Assembly (NCBI GenBank): GCA_000310025.1
Contig: FN648443.1
Location: 1-64,000 of the forward strand
Length of the DNA stretch: 64,000 nucleotides
From: Ectocarpus siliculosus
Lineage: Eukaryota > Sar > Phaeophyceae > Ectocarpales > Ectocarpaceae
Direction: 5' to 3'
The translations under genes and the position numbers were made by a program. Shown here piece after piece: positions 25,029 to 38,100 of the stretch (position 1 is the first letter of the stretch; each line of letters begins with the position of its first letter). The notes beneath the pieces were generated by a model, which did not search any database, had not been told where the DNA came from, and saw only the letters and a program-made list of their open reading frames with translations.

Positions 25029-28000
25029 CTACTGTCCCTCCTGTGGGGGTGGGGAGCCCATCATGGCCTTCATATTCTCTCTTTGCACCCTCACGTTCTT
25101 GAAGCGGTCCGTGTTGAGGAAGCGGAGGACCAGGTTGGCTTCCAGCATATTCTTAACGTCCCGATGCGCTCGCGAAAATATCATCCTGAAAGTCGTGATT
25201 GAGTTTCGAGGTGTCCACGTTGTGGTTTGGCGGGGGCGGCAGGAGGTGGGGAGTGTTCATATGTCTATCGGCTAGCTTGGCCATGGCCGCTACACCTAGC
25301 CCTGTCAGACGAGCACACGGATCTATATGAATCCTGGGCTTAGGGGTTGGGCGCCGCCTTCACATCCAATAGAACCTCCTTCACACGCATTGTCCCGATG
25401 CTACAGTGGTGGGTCACACCGCCGAAGAACAAGACATATTCCTACATGAAGTGGGTTTCGTGCGCTGCAATGTGCTCTCGAAATTTACGTGAAAGTGAAA
25501 TACACCGCCAATGAAGGCAACAATCATGAAATATCTCTAGCGGGTATATACTCGCACAAACGTCGGCACGAGCACTCGTGTGTTGAACGCGTTTTTTTTC
25601 CCGCCGCATCTCTCCACGTTCACCTTCTCTCCTCCACGTTGACATCATCGAATAATTCTTCGCCGTTGTTGTACAGATCGAGTATCAGTCTCTTCCCCGT
25701 TTCGCTTAAATACGAGAGAACAACGAAACGAGCATGTAACGCAAAAAAACGGCCCTAGGTCACGTCACAAAGAACGGCAGGCAGCAGCCAATCAGCCAGC
25801 AGCAGGCAGTCGGTACAGCCACAGGCAAACAACCTGAATCCCGGAACCTTGATCTTGTCGAGAGAAAATTATGGCGTTTTTCGCGCAGCCTGATAGAAAC
25901 TGTGTCCACCTCAGACTGGTGTGAGGCTTGTAGCCTGCAGTTTTGAAACTCCACGTGCGTGCTCGTACAAAATCGAACAAGACATTCATACATACTGTGA
26001 CATAACAAGGAGCGCCAAGTACATCCAGACGCATCGCATGAAGCGCTGGATCAATCTGCACCCAGCCTTCCCTCGACCCTCGACACCGCCCCTCGAGAAC
26101 GCCGTGTCCAACATAGCTTGAGTTCAACCACCGCTTCCACTCCAGCATCACACTTGACCAGACAAGGGATTGAACCCTTACAGATATCTAACATGGAACG
26201 CTGTGTTTTGAGTCGTGCTCGTCAGTCTCTGCTACACCTCACCTTATGTTTACTTCCTCAGGTGAGCCGGCCTTGATGAAGGTATCCGTGATATAGCAGA
26301 ACGAACCAAACTGAATTCTCGGAGATGAAGCGGAAGATGCTCTTGTCGGCATGGGGTAGTTATTGTTCTGGTACCTGACGCGGGAAAGAGACAAAACAAG
26401 GTCATGGGCGGCGATTTTGCGACAATAGAGTTTATAAGATGGGGCGAACCTCAACTTTGGCGTTTCTGCAGTATACCTTACCCGATACGGTATGAGTACT
26501 TGTTCCAAATATCGAGCACGGACAACCAACCATATGCAGCCGCGGTGACAATACTCCACAGACGATATGAAAGTTTTAGGGGCTCTCGGATTTCGTTTCG
26601 CAGAGTTGTATGCAACGAAGAAACGTCCCCACAATGCTTGCAACGCACGAGCCTCTTTACAGGCCCAGGCGATACGTTCGGTCGCACATTGTGAATCGCA
26701 TGCACATCTCCCCGCTACACAGAGAACGCGACAGGGCGCGCGGAAATGCGGCCGTGTACAAACACGTGCCTTCGCGCGCAGACCGTTGTTACATCGGCGA
26801 GAAGGGCGTTGGTATTTCACGACAAAGAAGGCTTTGCTCTTCACATGCTTGAAAATCTCTCTGATTCCAGGGGCAGGAACGTGATGCCAGCAACAACCTT
26901 ATAGCGGAGCCGAGTGCAGTTCGCAGCCTCCTACAGAGGAAACCCTAGTGGCAAAGCTGGAACGGCCAACTCATTGTTTCCACATCAACTCTACTCTTGC
27001 GACGGCGGTTTCAAGCAACCGCTCCTCGCCTCGAGATGGGAAGGGACAAGACTATGGCCTCGTAACCGTTTGGGGGCATCAACCGTTAACGGTGGAAGAG
27101 CACTCCTCACCGACTCGAAATGGTTGGAGGAACTCCACGCTAACATCATCCAAATCCACGACTACAGAGACCGCAGGGAACGATCGAAGACACCGTACGC
27201 CTTCGATAGTCGGAAGACAGGGGTATCACGCGGAAGGGCGCAGAAACCCTTCGTTCACTGGCTGCGGTGTACGAAGGTATCCAATCCACAACAAATGTAT
27301 CGGAAAACACGGCACAAACAAGATGGCGGAATGAGCAATAGTCTATGCGCCGAACACCATGCATACCACCACATCAATCCTGATTCCTCTCATAAGCCAC
27401 AGTAAATGGTCCCTGATTAGTGGCGGCATGTGCCTGCCGAAACTTCGGCACTATACCGGGCAGGCGCTATTCAATCGACATTCCGGAGGGACCATTGCTG
27501 GAAGTATCTGCCCATCTATTTCCCTCGATCCTTGGGCTTTACTCACCGAGAAACCTCGCTCAGAAAGAGCACCGACTCGTGGCAAAGCGCCCTCTTAGAA
27601 TAGTCCTCGAACGCGGCGGCCAACAGGGGCGTACTCGCAATCCGCTCGAAGTCCCACACCTCCATCTCCTCTCTATCCGAACGACTTCGACTACTGCAAC
27701 CGCGGTCTCGGCCGCTGCCCCTCGCTCTCTGCACCCTCTGGAAAGCGCCACGCCTGCCGCGGGTGCTGTTGTCGTTGGATACGGAAGACGATCCCTCCGC
27801 AACGACGGAGGAATTGGTTGGTTCCCGCTCGTTCCACGTACAGGGGGCGACGGCACCGTCGGCGTCGGCGGTGGATGCCGTAGTCGCACCCCTGCCAATG
27901 GCGGCCGAGGTGGGGACATCGCCAGTGTCACCATCTCCTCCTGCTACTGCTGTTGTACCCTTGCCCGGGACTCCTTCACGCTGTCCTTCTTCGAGTCTGG

Positions 28001-28080
28001 CTTCCTCTTCGCTGTCGCCACGTGTCCGTTGCGAGCCGCCGCCTATGACTGACGAAAACCCTAATTCTCGTCTCACCGAC
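25029..28080 (-). pseudogene. 7TM-RGS gene A2 remnant: linker and RGS exons only
   Basis: Minus-strand exons E8 27547-28080 (534 nt), E9 26243-26374, E10 25624-25704 and E11 25029-25185 are all open, and their lengths and phases match A3 and B2. E8 ends in the intact FLSEVSR followed by a GTGAGT donor. Joined, they would give a complete RGS domain with a Ser/Arg-rich linker. Everything 5' of E8 is gone: a ~3.5-kb deletion with filler DNA (28433-28469) removed E5-E7 and fused the gene to the middle of a LINE, and E3-E4 were lost earlier together with those of A1. There is no known start codon or promoter. A short cytosolic RGS-only protein is conceivable if transcription starts in the linker, but nothing in the sequence shows it. 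Confidence 0.78.
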
Positions 28081-28432
28081 CTGTTGCGGATTTTGTGAGG
28101 GGGGAAGGGGGAACGGGGGGTTGCGCTCATGCGCTATTTATCATTGACGGTTTTGGTAACGTCCACGCATTGCTACAAGGCGGAGAACTGCTCCTACTCA
28201 TAGTCTACGACAGAGAAACGTCGATAGCTCCGGAAATGGCCCGACCCCTTCAGTGTCCGTCAGATGATCGCAGCCTCCGTCCATCTCCCTAGGATGGCTT
28301 GGACGTCACGCCTCTTACGGTCACTTCCACGATCCCTTACGGGACACCCTGTCTCCTCCTAGATTTTCCATAGTTGATCAAGGACTCAACTCCCCTGCCT
28401 TGAAAAAGGCATTCATCTGCGCGCCTTTCTCT

Positions 28433-28469
28433 TATGAATACTATTATCATCTTATGAATACTATCCCCA
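28433..28469. other. Deletion junction with filler DNA
   Basis: About 37 bases absent from R1 and R3, placed where R2 lacks the equivalent of R1 4191-7711. The filler contains the word TTATGAATACTAT twice, a pattern typical of error-prone end joining with templated synthesis. Confidence 0.7.
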
Positions 28470-29379
28470 CTTCTGCAGACCTCGATACGACGCCGGCATC
28501 ATCGGCATACAGCATCCCCCATAGTGCTCTCCGTACTCGGTCAAGGGGTGTCTCCTCCCCCCCCCCCGCTTCCGTCTTCCCCTTCTCCAAGCACACCAGA
28601 TTCCGCGGAACAACATCATCCTCGGTGAATCGGATAACGACGACCTCGAGGACCTCGGCGAAGAAGATGTTGAACAGCAGTGGGGATACCACACATCCTT
28701 GTCGCACGCCCTGTGTGACGAAGAGCCAGTCCGATAGTTCTCCGTCGTCTATGCGCACCCGGGCCCGCATTCCATCGTGGAATTGGCGAATGACTTTGAT
28801 TAGCTTCGCGGGAATCCCGGCCCTGGCCAGCACCTTCCATAGCATCTCTCGGTCCACCGAGTCATACGCCTTCTTCAAGTCGACGGAGCACATGTAGAGC
28901 GGTGTTTTCTTTATCCGCCCCAGCTCCTGGAGGCGGCGCACGACCAACAGCATGTCGACGGTGGATCGCCCGGGTCGAAATCCGCACTGTTCCTCCGGGA
29001 GGATGTTGTTGGCTTCGCAGAAGGCGCTTAGACCGGTTGGTGATGATCTTGATGGGGGCCTTGCCTACGTGAGATAGTAGCGAAATCCCCCTGTAGTTGT
29101 TACAGTTGGACCGACCACCTTTCTTGTACAGCACCTTGATGGTTGCGTCCTTCCACTCGTGGGGGATATCTCCTCCGTTCCACACCTTGACGAGGATGGT
29201 ATGGAGGTGTCTCAGGACAACGGGTTCGTCGTCATCGATCTTGAGCAACTCGGCAGGGAGGGAGTCATGGCCGGGTGCCTTCCAGTTCTTAAGGCCTTTC
29301 GCTGCCCGTGCCACCTCCTCGAGGTCTGGCACCTCTCCCAACCGTTGAGTGTCACGTGTCGCTGGCCGCTGCGTCAGAG
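28470..29379 (-). pseudogene. LINE reverse transcriptase fragment (R2 copy)
   Basis: Remainder of the LINE seen in R1, here cut at both ends. RT motifs GFRPGRST, VDLKKAYDSVDRE, GVRQGCVVSPLLF and YADD are present, and the motif-A aspartate is intact, unlike in R1. One extra C at about 29034 (AGACCGG for AGACGG in R1) shifts the frame between the N-terminal block and the GFRPGRST block. The C-terminal third and the CAA tail are missing because of the deletion at 28433. Confidence 0.87.
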
Positions 29380-30398
29380 GTTTACGCATTGCCCATTGAG
29401 AACACGACGACGAAACTCGTCGTCACATCAATGAACTTCTGGAGCGGCTTGCGGTATGGATTAATTTCCAACTCTTGGGTGTGGAACATCACCTGCAACG
29501 GTATGACCGGGGTTGTTTTCTCGTTCGTAACGCGTTCTACATCTCACTGTGTCTCCAAGGTGTACTCGTGATAACCGCGGAGCACATTTCGCGCGAAACC
29601 CAATACCCTGACTCTCTCTGTTTCCACAGAACACTCGAAAAAACTCTCAATCAAGCGTGTGCCTCACGGGGGGTTGGCGCGATTGAATTGGGTAGCCGCG
29701 AAGCAGTTCAAATCCTGACTATTTCTTCAAATTCTCTAGAAAACACGGTGTGTACTACGTATTATCTTCTCTACCCTACAGCCGTCACTTACTCGCCGTC
29801 ACGGTTAAATATTTCCCGTATGTGTTGGTGTATACTTCCGGAAGTATATATGCATACAGTACACGGGCCCGCAGAGAGATAAGAAACAAACGTCCAAATC
29901 GGGCCGAGGCTCAGTAACTCATTTCATCGGCATTCATTGTCGAGCACAGTTTATCTAGTACGAAGTATTGGTAGAGTTTGGTGTAGGATAAATCCTCCGC
30001 GAGCTGTGTAGCTATTACGTCTTCTTCGACCTATTTTGTTCACTTTCTTCGTGAAAGTTGAGCCTCTCTGTTTCTCCACGAAATATTCCTAACTGCCGGG
30101 CAGAACGCTACAGAATATATGTATCTGTTGTTGTTTCACAATTTATCCAGCATCCGAACCCGGTGTGTCGATAGACTTTTCAGCGGAAATACTCGAAGTC
30201 ATAACGAAATAACAACCAGGCTGCCGGGATATCATATTTATTTACTATTTGGTGTTTACCGCGCGCGGTAAAACGACAACCTATACTCCTCCTGCAGTCG
30301 GGAGCCGAGGGGCTGCAACAGGTGAGCATGAGTGGTAAGACTCAAGTTGTGTTGGTTTGGGGTGACAGGATTGATTGATGATGTGCTGTACATACCTA

Positions 30399-30741
30399 TG
30401 CGAAGGTGTACCGATTCTGGTAAAAGTCAATCGACGGATACCCTGCGAATCGGGTCCTCCTTAACACTCTCCACCCACAGAAATTACCCTCAACTGGGAA
30501 CCTCTTGTGGCCAGGACGGGTAATTCGATGGAAGTGTCACAAGGTTCTTTATAGGATCGATTCCAAGAGGTGTTCTCAGGACTGACACACATTGTGTCCA
30601 TGGGAAAATGTCCAAGTCAGGAGAAAAAACGTGCACACAAGGAGATTCGAACCAGTATCCAGCTGACGCCATATGCGAAGGTGTACCGATTCTGGTAAAA
30701 GTCAATCGACGGATACCCTGCGAATCGGGTCCTCCTCAACA
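30399..30741 (-). mobile_element. TRIM-like retroelement, 343 bp, private to R2
   Basis: Direct terminal repeats of 68 bp at 30399-30466 and 30674-30741 differ at one base. On the minus strand they begin TG and end CA. CCTA is duplicated on both sides (30395-30398 and 30742-30745), and R1 and R3 have the empty site. On the minus strand the 5' repeat is followed after two bases by TGGCGTCAGCTGG, in the position of a primer-binding site, and a purine-rich tract (GGGTGGAGAG) directly precedes the 3' repeat. These are the hallmarks of a terminal-repeat retrotransposon in miniature. There is no coding capacity, so it would need proteins from another element. Confidence 0.85.
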
Positions 30742-31409
30742 CCTACATACCACTATTTGATGCATGCATTCACGTGGCTTGCTTATTGTGGCACACCTTC
30801 GACATTGCGAAATTGCATACCGTACGCAGTGATATGCATAGCGTCTCAGTGACTCTACCTCGTACACGACCTCTGGTATAGAAGCAGACGCACGTATACA
30901 ACAAGCAGTCTCTGTGGGTCTATTGTAGTCTACTTCTTCACATGCGGAGTCGGGTGGGAAGGCACGCGAGAGTCTTTCGGAATTCAGGCCAAGCTTTGCC
31001 ACGTTGCCACGTTGTCAAGGTACCACGGTGCCCCGTTGCCACGTTGCAAAGGATGATCACGTTTCCAAGAGTGCCCATCCACATGGATTGGTCACAGAAC
31101 GAAAAAAATGAGGTTGTTACGGGTCTTCCCCGTGCCATTTCACCACTCACTCACTCAAGACTCACTCTACATTTATTTTGTGTTATTCCGGCAGGGTGTT
31201 CGTGCAAGGCGATGGGAGAATATAACCAAGGAAATAGCAAAGGAAAGCAGCAGCAACAACCGCTACATCTGTGGTCGGGGCCAATTTTCACACAGCTTCG
31301 AGGTGATTTTTTGTATGTAGTGAAAAGAGTTGCATCACATTGTACGGGTTGATGTTTTGCCAGGATACCGTTGGGTTGCGTAAGATGCCACATGCATGCC
31401 CTGGACATA

Positions 31410-31626
31410 CCGTATATGACACAAGATAACACACCCCCTTGACCGATTTTCAAAGCTCTATTTCTCAACAGCAGGAAGACTCACAGCGCCGAAAACGGCG
31501 GCGTTGGAACCGCCTCGTTGAGAGCTTTTTGAAAATGTATCATTTCGTTTATGTATCCTCTTCGTCACCGAGTAATCGAGCTTTGAAAATCGGGCCAGGG
31601 GGTGTGTTATCTTGTGTCATATACGG
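31410..31626. mobile_element. MITE with TA target duplication, private to R2
   Basis: A 217-bp insertion absent from R1 and R3, whose empty site reads GACATATTGTC. Terminal inverted repeats begin CCGTATATGACACAAGATAA and extend imperfectly for about 50 bp. TA flanks both ends (31408-31409 and 31627-31628), as in Tc1/mariner-type elements. There is no ORF of transposase size. Confidence 0.88.
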
Positions 31627-32186
31627 TATTGTCAAACCTCGATTACTCTGCAGTAAACAAAAGTCGGTGCCGAAAACTGCTGCGTTAGAACGTTGGAACT
31701 GCTGTCTCGTCGAGGATTTCCGAAACCATGTCTAACGAATGCGGCATCCGTCATCTACGGGACCAGAAAATGTGTACAGGTGCATTTATAGGTTCTACAG
31801 CAAAATAACGGTGACATAAGTTCTACGGTTCGTTTTTGTTTTGCTTAGATATGTGCTAGATAGATTGGTACTGGCGTGGGTAGGTGCTTGGAGTAGCCCA
31901 AAATCGCCGTCGGTGGTGAAGCGGTCTCCGTGCACATTTTGTGGATCGGCGGGACTGTCCACGACGCACGAATCGGCGGGATTGGGTGCATGCGTTTTGT
32001 TTTTTTATTGTGCGTCGTGCGTGGTCAGCAGCTGGTTACTTGCTACTGTTCGCCCGCACTTGTGGACAGCTACTGCTGCAGGTCGGATCGCAGCTTGCTC
32101 AGACCTGAGGCGAACAAGGCAGAGGCAGATGCAAGAGAAGGCATATCACACCAACCTTCGCTGGTGACCCACCGTCTTCGATTGAC

Positions 32187-35100
32187 ATGGAGAGGTCTAG
32201 CAGAAGTGCTGCGGGTAGTTCCTTTGATGGTACGGGTGGTCCTGGAACGTCAACTTCTTGGGAGCAACATTATGGTGATGGGGATATCGATCTCGATCTG
32301 TCAAGCTTGGTCCCGAGCTACACGCGCACGGATAAGGGTGAGTCAGAGAGAGGGCACAGGGAGGGGGATACACAATGGCGCCATTGTCTTGTGTCCTCAG
32401 CGGTGATATCGCAAAGCACTTGATACACGGGTAATTGCGTTGTTTTTTTTGCTTCGTTTATGTCCGCTGCTGCTGTGTCCTATACTGAGAGACTGAGAGT
32501 CCAGTTTCAACAACACGGTTGTGGCAGGGGTAATCCGCAGAAATCCGTTTGGTATACATACACAGCAAGCAAGCGCGATTGACTATTTTCCCCGAGGATG
32601 CCCAGACCTCAACGCCCCTTGCCCATGTCACTCCTCTGTCCTGGCTTCCGACTTCAATCCCTCTCGAGAGTCTTTGCCTTCAGGCTCTAGACATGCTTTG
32701 TCGCAGCGTTGCAGCAACCCTTGTGCATACAATCCTTGAAGTTTAGGGAGAAAAAAACGGATTTATATTCCGACGTCAACTCCGAGTGACCAAGAGTTTA
32801 CTTTCTAAGAAAGAGACGGAGAGACGGACAGAGCGGTAGAGAGCAGTAGAGACCATCAAGAGAGTGATACACACACGTGCTTCAACAACTTGTCGGCCAC
32901 GTTTGTTTCTATCGGTCACCACACACGCGTTGTAACCAACGCTGCTGTCTCATCACGAGTTGCGTCTCGCTGCCTCTTTCGTACCGACACTATACAGGGG
33001 CTGATCAATAGTCTAGGAACAACCCTCTGAAAAACATGAGTGAGAAAAGAAGATGGGTATGCATATGAATGACTATGGATACCAAGATGACAAATAACTT
33101 TCTTCTGGACAAACCCATGAGAATAAAATGCGCCAGAATTTTCACGCCCGTTCATCCTTGCAGCCTTGGCGCTCTTCAGACTGGGAGTCGGGTGCTGCTT
33201 CATCGTGCTCGGAACCTGCGCATTAGCTCGCTTCTACCGGTTGAAGCAGATATTGGATATTCGCACGAGGTATGTAGGCTTGGCCTGTGTCGGAATAGGC
33301 GCCCCTAACCCGGACGGCTCTGTAGTCTCACTTCTTGAGAGTCACTACCCTTGTAGTGTTTTCGTGCATCGAACAAAAAAGGAGCAGGGTCATGCATGCG
33401 AGAGACACACTTCTCCATATACATACAAGGCGTCCCTCCGGAGTGGGGAAAAAAGAGCACCGCGGCAAGGGGTGATGCAAGTACATGCAAATTTGTAAAC
33501 GCTACCAGCAGAGAAACGACAGCAGTAAATACGTACGTATGCATGCATAGATAGCTTCGTATCAAAGGATTCGCGGCAGGTCGGCGCGAGCTCATAACAT
33601 TTTCAACTTTTGGACGTTTTTCTGGATTTAGTTTGTTTGAAAGCCCGCAGCCGCGCGGATGGATGTGTATATGTGCATGCCGACCTCCCGACCTCTGGCT
33701 CGGCAGTCTGCACGGAGATGTGTGCACCGCTCTGCATCTCTGCTGACACCGCCACGAGTTTTTTCATCGATACTCTAGTATACATGCCCCGACTTGCCGT
33801 GTAGAGTACCATCACCGGGCGTTGCGCTCCTTCTACCGCCGTAAGGCACTGCTTCGACGATAGCAAGCGGAGTGCATTGTACTCTCTCGTTGAGAGCACA
33901 GCAGCTCTTGCCCAAACCAACTTGTTGCCCCCCTGTCGGGGCCAGAAACTGGAATGGAATTAAATACGATTTGAATGTAGACTGGTCAAAATTATTAAAT
34001 TATTGTCCTACTTGGACAGGATCACAGGTACCACAAAATGTATGTGACCTAAAATATGAATGGTTCCCGACTGGACACACAGCGTGGGGGGTCTTGGTTA
34101 ATATAGAGAAGCCGTTCCCTGCTTGGCGAAATCTCGGGTCCTGTAATGGGATAGCAATAGCTCGTGGTGTTGCTGCACCCCTCCGTACAATATAGTCTAG
34201 CGGTTACAGGACCGCAATATATCCTGCCCCCAAATAAGGCGGTTGTTACAGCTGTTTTCGGCGAGCAATACGGGTCATCGGTTCAAAGGTTACGGAGACT
34301 CCGCTCGTGCTTATGGGCACGCCGGGTATGTGCAAAGCTCTTGTGCATCTTTCAGAGAGGACTTCTAGAACAGAAGGTTGTGTTTGATATTCTTTTTAGT
34401 GCGGTGCTTTTTTTTTGGATCTTTGCCCCGTTTCAGGGACCTTGATTTGACTCGCTCGCACTGACGTATTTTCCTTGATCAGAGCCGGCTAGCGCGGTCG
34501 ACTATGTGACTACAGGCCCGATTCAGTTCTGTTTTCATTTTCGTTTTCAGTTCCGATAACTTTCACCGCCGAAAGATCGCCGGGGTGCCTCGCCACAATA
34601 ACACACGTATCTAGAGACCAGCAGAGAGACAAAAAAAGGCAGCCCACCCCAAAGCGTAATAGCAACGTGGCACACGCATATACCTGTCTTTTCTCTCTGA
34701 CGTGGTGCAGATGCCCGTTCGAGAACCAATGAAATCCCTATTGGACTACGCTGTAGGATCCAAACGGAAAGTACCACGGTGGGCACATGAGCACCCTTCA
34801 AACATGTGATCAATCCGGTCCCGCGTGCGCGAGAGAGAGCAGAGACAAGCAGGCCAGAGCCGATGGGAGCAAGCGATATTACTGCCTGGGTGCTTGCTGG
34901 TGTTGTGAAAAGAGAGCCAAATCAACCCAGTCATGTAGAGGGTTTATCTAAGCTATGTCACACAAACGCACAGCGAAAGGCTGCAAATGAGACAATGCGC
35001 GTGGCCCTACCAAGATGAGCCTTTCAAGGCTGCTCTTGTTTGGCACCCTCGACGCTTTTTCGGGGACACCGACTGCTAGAGAGACTCCCGAGATATTTAG

Positions 35101-38100
35101 GGTTTTAGGACCTCCGAGGGACTTCAGCGGAATTGCGCGGAACCTCCAAAACGCGGGATCCCCCACTGCATCGCATACGTACCACAAAATAGGTCTGCGT
35201 ATCTGGTCATGGTCGGGGGCGTGGCCGGTATCCTGACGATGCTCGTCACCGTGAACGATGCCACCACCGTCATCTGGGACACCGGGTTCGACTGGTTCTG
35301 GACATCTCTGTTCCTCTTCTTCATCTCGCCCGCGCTGTTCGGGAGGTACATCTGCCGCGCGCTCCGCCTGGCCGTGGTTTTTCACCCGAGGGTGAAGCGT
35401 GCCCTGCCGTGGCTCATCCCGGTACGAACGAGTCTTCCAAGTCGTTTGTGGTTTCTTTGTGCGGTGGCTTTTTGAGTCTTTTTGTGTGTTTGTTGTACGA
35501 GAACGTGTTGCGTGTTCTTCAAGAGCGTGTTTTTGGCATCTCATCTCTATTGCTTCCCTTCCAATGAGAAAACTGATACTCTGTGCAAGATAGTCTGCAT
35601 TCGTCAGGGTCTATTCACTCGGTTAGCGTCGATAACAGATGCCCTCAACCGTGATATTACTCTCTCTCTGTCTCACGACGTCCTGAGATCAGCACATGAT
35701 TCGTACGCTTCGCTACACACTACCCCCCGTGTTGGCTCTTTTGGTATGGAGCTGTGAAATTGCATTTTATGGGGCATGGGGGTTGCTCATGCGGTGTATC
35801 CTGTGAGCGTGTGGGCTTCGATCCTACCGTAGTCCATACCGTATAGGATGTCCGCTGAACACTGTGTTGTTGGAATACCCCAAGCAATGCAATTCCATTG
35901 TTTCTGAACTACTCCATCTGGTACTTTTCCACCTGGGGTATATAAGAAGACTGTACTCCAAGTGTGCCACACACGGATCGACCGACGTGTTCGCTATGCG
36001 TGGCGCGCCTGCGTTGTACGAGAGCGCAAGATCAAAGTCTCCGATAGCGGTACTTGAAGTATGGCTGTGCCTGCCGAATGCCAAACGGTTGGTTAGCCGG
36101 GAATCCCCATCGACCCATGGCATGTCTGGCTTGGTACAGCAAACGCAAGGATCGTGACCAGCTTCTGGTTCATCGTGGTAAAACGTAGCCTGGGCCGACG
36201 AGAACCCAGCATTTCGCTCCGTCCCGGCATTTTAGGGGTGCGAGGTCAGTGGTGTAACGACTACGACATGCCTTTACATGAGTCCCTCCCCCCCGGCCCG
36301 ATATTTCTGCTGTGGTTCATCCATGTACTCGCCGACGACAGGAGCGCAACTACATGGTGGTGCTGCTGGTCGCCAGCGTGGGAATGTTGGCAATCCCCAT
36401 CTATCACGAGCACACCTTGGGGGTTTGGTGAGATGGAGCACAATACGAAACGAGAAAACACCCCCGGCCATGCTGCTGCACATGACGTTGCACACGTAGA
36501 GAGTGAGAACTCACTCTATGTTCGTACGCGGCTCCAGAGGTTCCTTGATATGACGACGATGGCCTTCGTCGCTTGGTTTCTAGATGGGCACCACGAATCT
36601 CCTCTACAATGATGGTGCTGCAGTACGCCTACTCTCTGCTCATTGTGCCTTAGTGGGTGTTTCGGTACATGAGATATCGCCCATCGCTCGTGCCTTGAGT
36701 GGTTGTTGTCGTTCGTATTCCCCGCCGCGTTTGCGCGCGTTCCTTGCCCAGGGACGCAATTTCGAAGCAGACCACTATCCTGAAGATTGAGGCCCGTGTG
36801 CTGGCGGTGGCGCTGGCTTGCATTTACCCGTTCATCAGGAACGTTGACGATCTCTTCAGCATCAGCACGGAGCTCATCATTGTCACTGCGACCATCGGGC
36901 TCATCACAAGTGAGGCCCACGGAAGCCGATGTGGACAGCCTCGTCCACACAGTAGCACCCCCCGTGTATTTTTGCTATTCCTAACCCGAAGTGTAAGTGT
37001 GGTTCGTTAATAGCACCAGTTCCGTCTCCTTGTCATCCTTGTCGTCGAGACCTAGCCTTATAGCACGGCGCGATTCTCAGATAATAGATAAAATTAGACC
37101 ATCTGACTGGGTTGACTGGTCAGATGGTCTAATTTTATCTAATAAAAGATATACTCAGAGCTCGTTAGCACCCGGCTGGGACACATCGAGTTAGTGAGTG
37201 AGTAGAGATCTCCGGGGCTGGACCCCTCGCCACACGCTGATCGGTACATAAACGGTGCTTTTTTTTGTAAGTGGACCGCTGGGATTCGAACCCGTGCGTG
37301 GAACTTTGTGTAAGAACACTTTGTCCTGACCATTAGACCACTATTATAAGTGCTCAGTGGTCTAATGGTCAAAGCTTTTACACAAAGTTAGTGGTCTAAT
37401 GGTCAAAGCGTTCTTGCAGTTGGTCATGCGCACGGTTTCGGATCCCGGTGGTCCACCTACAGAGAGAATCACCATTTGTTTACGAAACAGCAACGAGTGG
37501 CGGAGTCCGGCCCCGGAGACCTCTACTCACAATCCCAGTGATTGAGCCGGAAGGCCATTTGTCCCAGCCGGGTGCTCACAAGCTCTGAGCATATATTATA
37601 TTAGATTAAATTAGACCATCGGACCAGTGCTCAGATGTTGACTGGTGAGACCCATGTTGATGGTTTCCAAATCTTTATCTTCCTTTCTTTGGACAAATGC
37701 TGACTTTTTCGACCTTTTGGGCAGTCTGCCTCCCGAACGCATGCGAATCAGCTGTTCGACCTTTGAGAATAGTCACAGCTTTGCCTGAGATGTATACAGG
37801 CCGCCTATTTGTTTCGCCAGGGTCCACGTTTGATTTTTTTCCAGCAGAGCAAAATGTGCAAGATTCGGCCGAAAGACAACCTCGGAGCAAATCTTGGGCC
37901 AAGATCTGTCCAAAAGCTGGTGTTGGAAAAATCTTGCGTGAAAATTGCGCATGTTGCAAAAATCAAACGTGGGCCCTGGCGAAACATATAGGCGGCCTGT
38001 ATACATCTCAGGCAAAGCTGTGACTATTCTCAGAGGTCGAATAGCTGATTCGCATTCGTGGAGGCAGACTGCCCAAAAGGTCAAAAAAGTCAACATTCGT

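Larger units (their letters stand above)
29380..32186. promoter_or_regulatory. Divergent intergenic region upstream of gene B2
   Basis: Equivalent of 8621-10859, enlarged by a TRIM-like element (30399-30741) and a MITE (31410-31626). The three palindromes are kept at 29587-29598, 29831-29848 and 30255-30272. No other gene is seen. The insertions lie between the palindromes and the B2 start codon, so they could affect expression of the only intact gene; this is inference. Confidence 0.4.
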
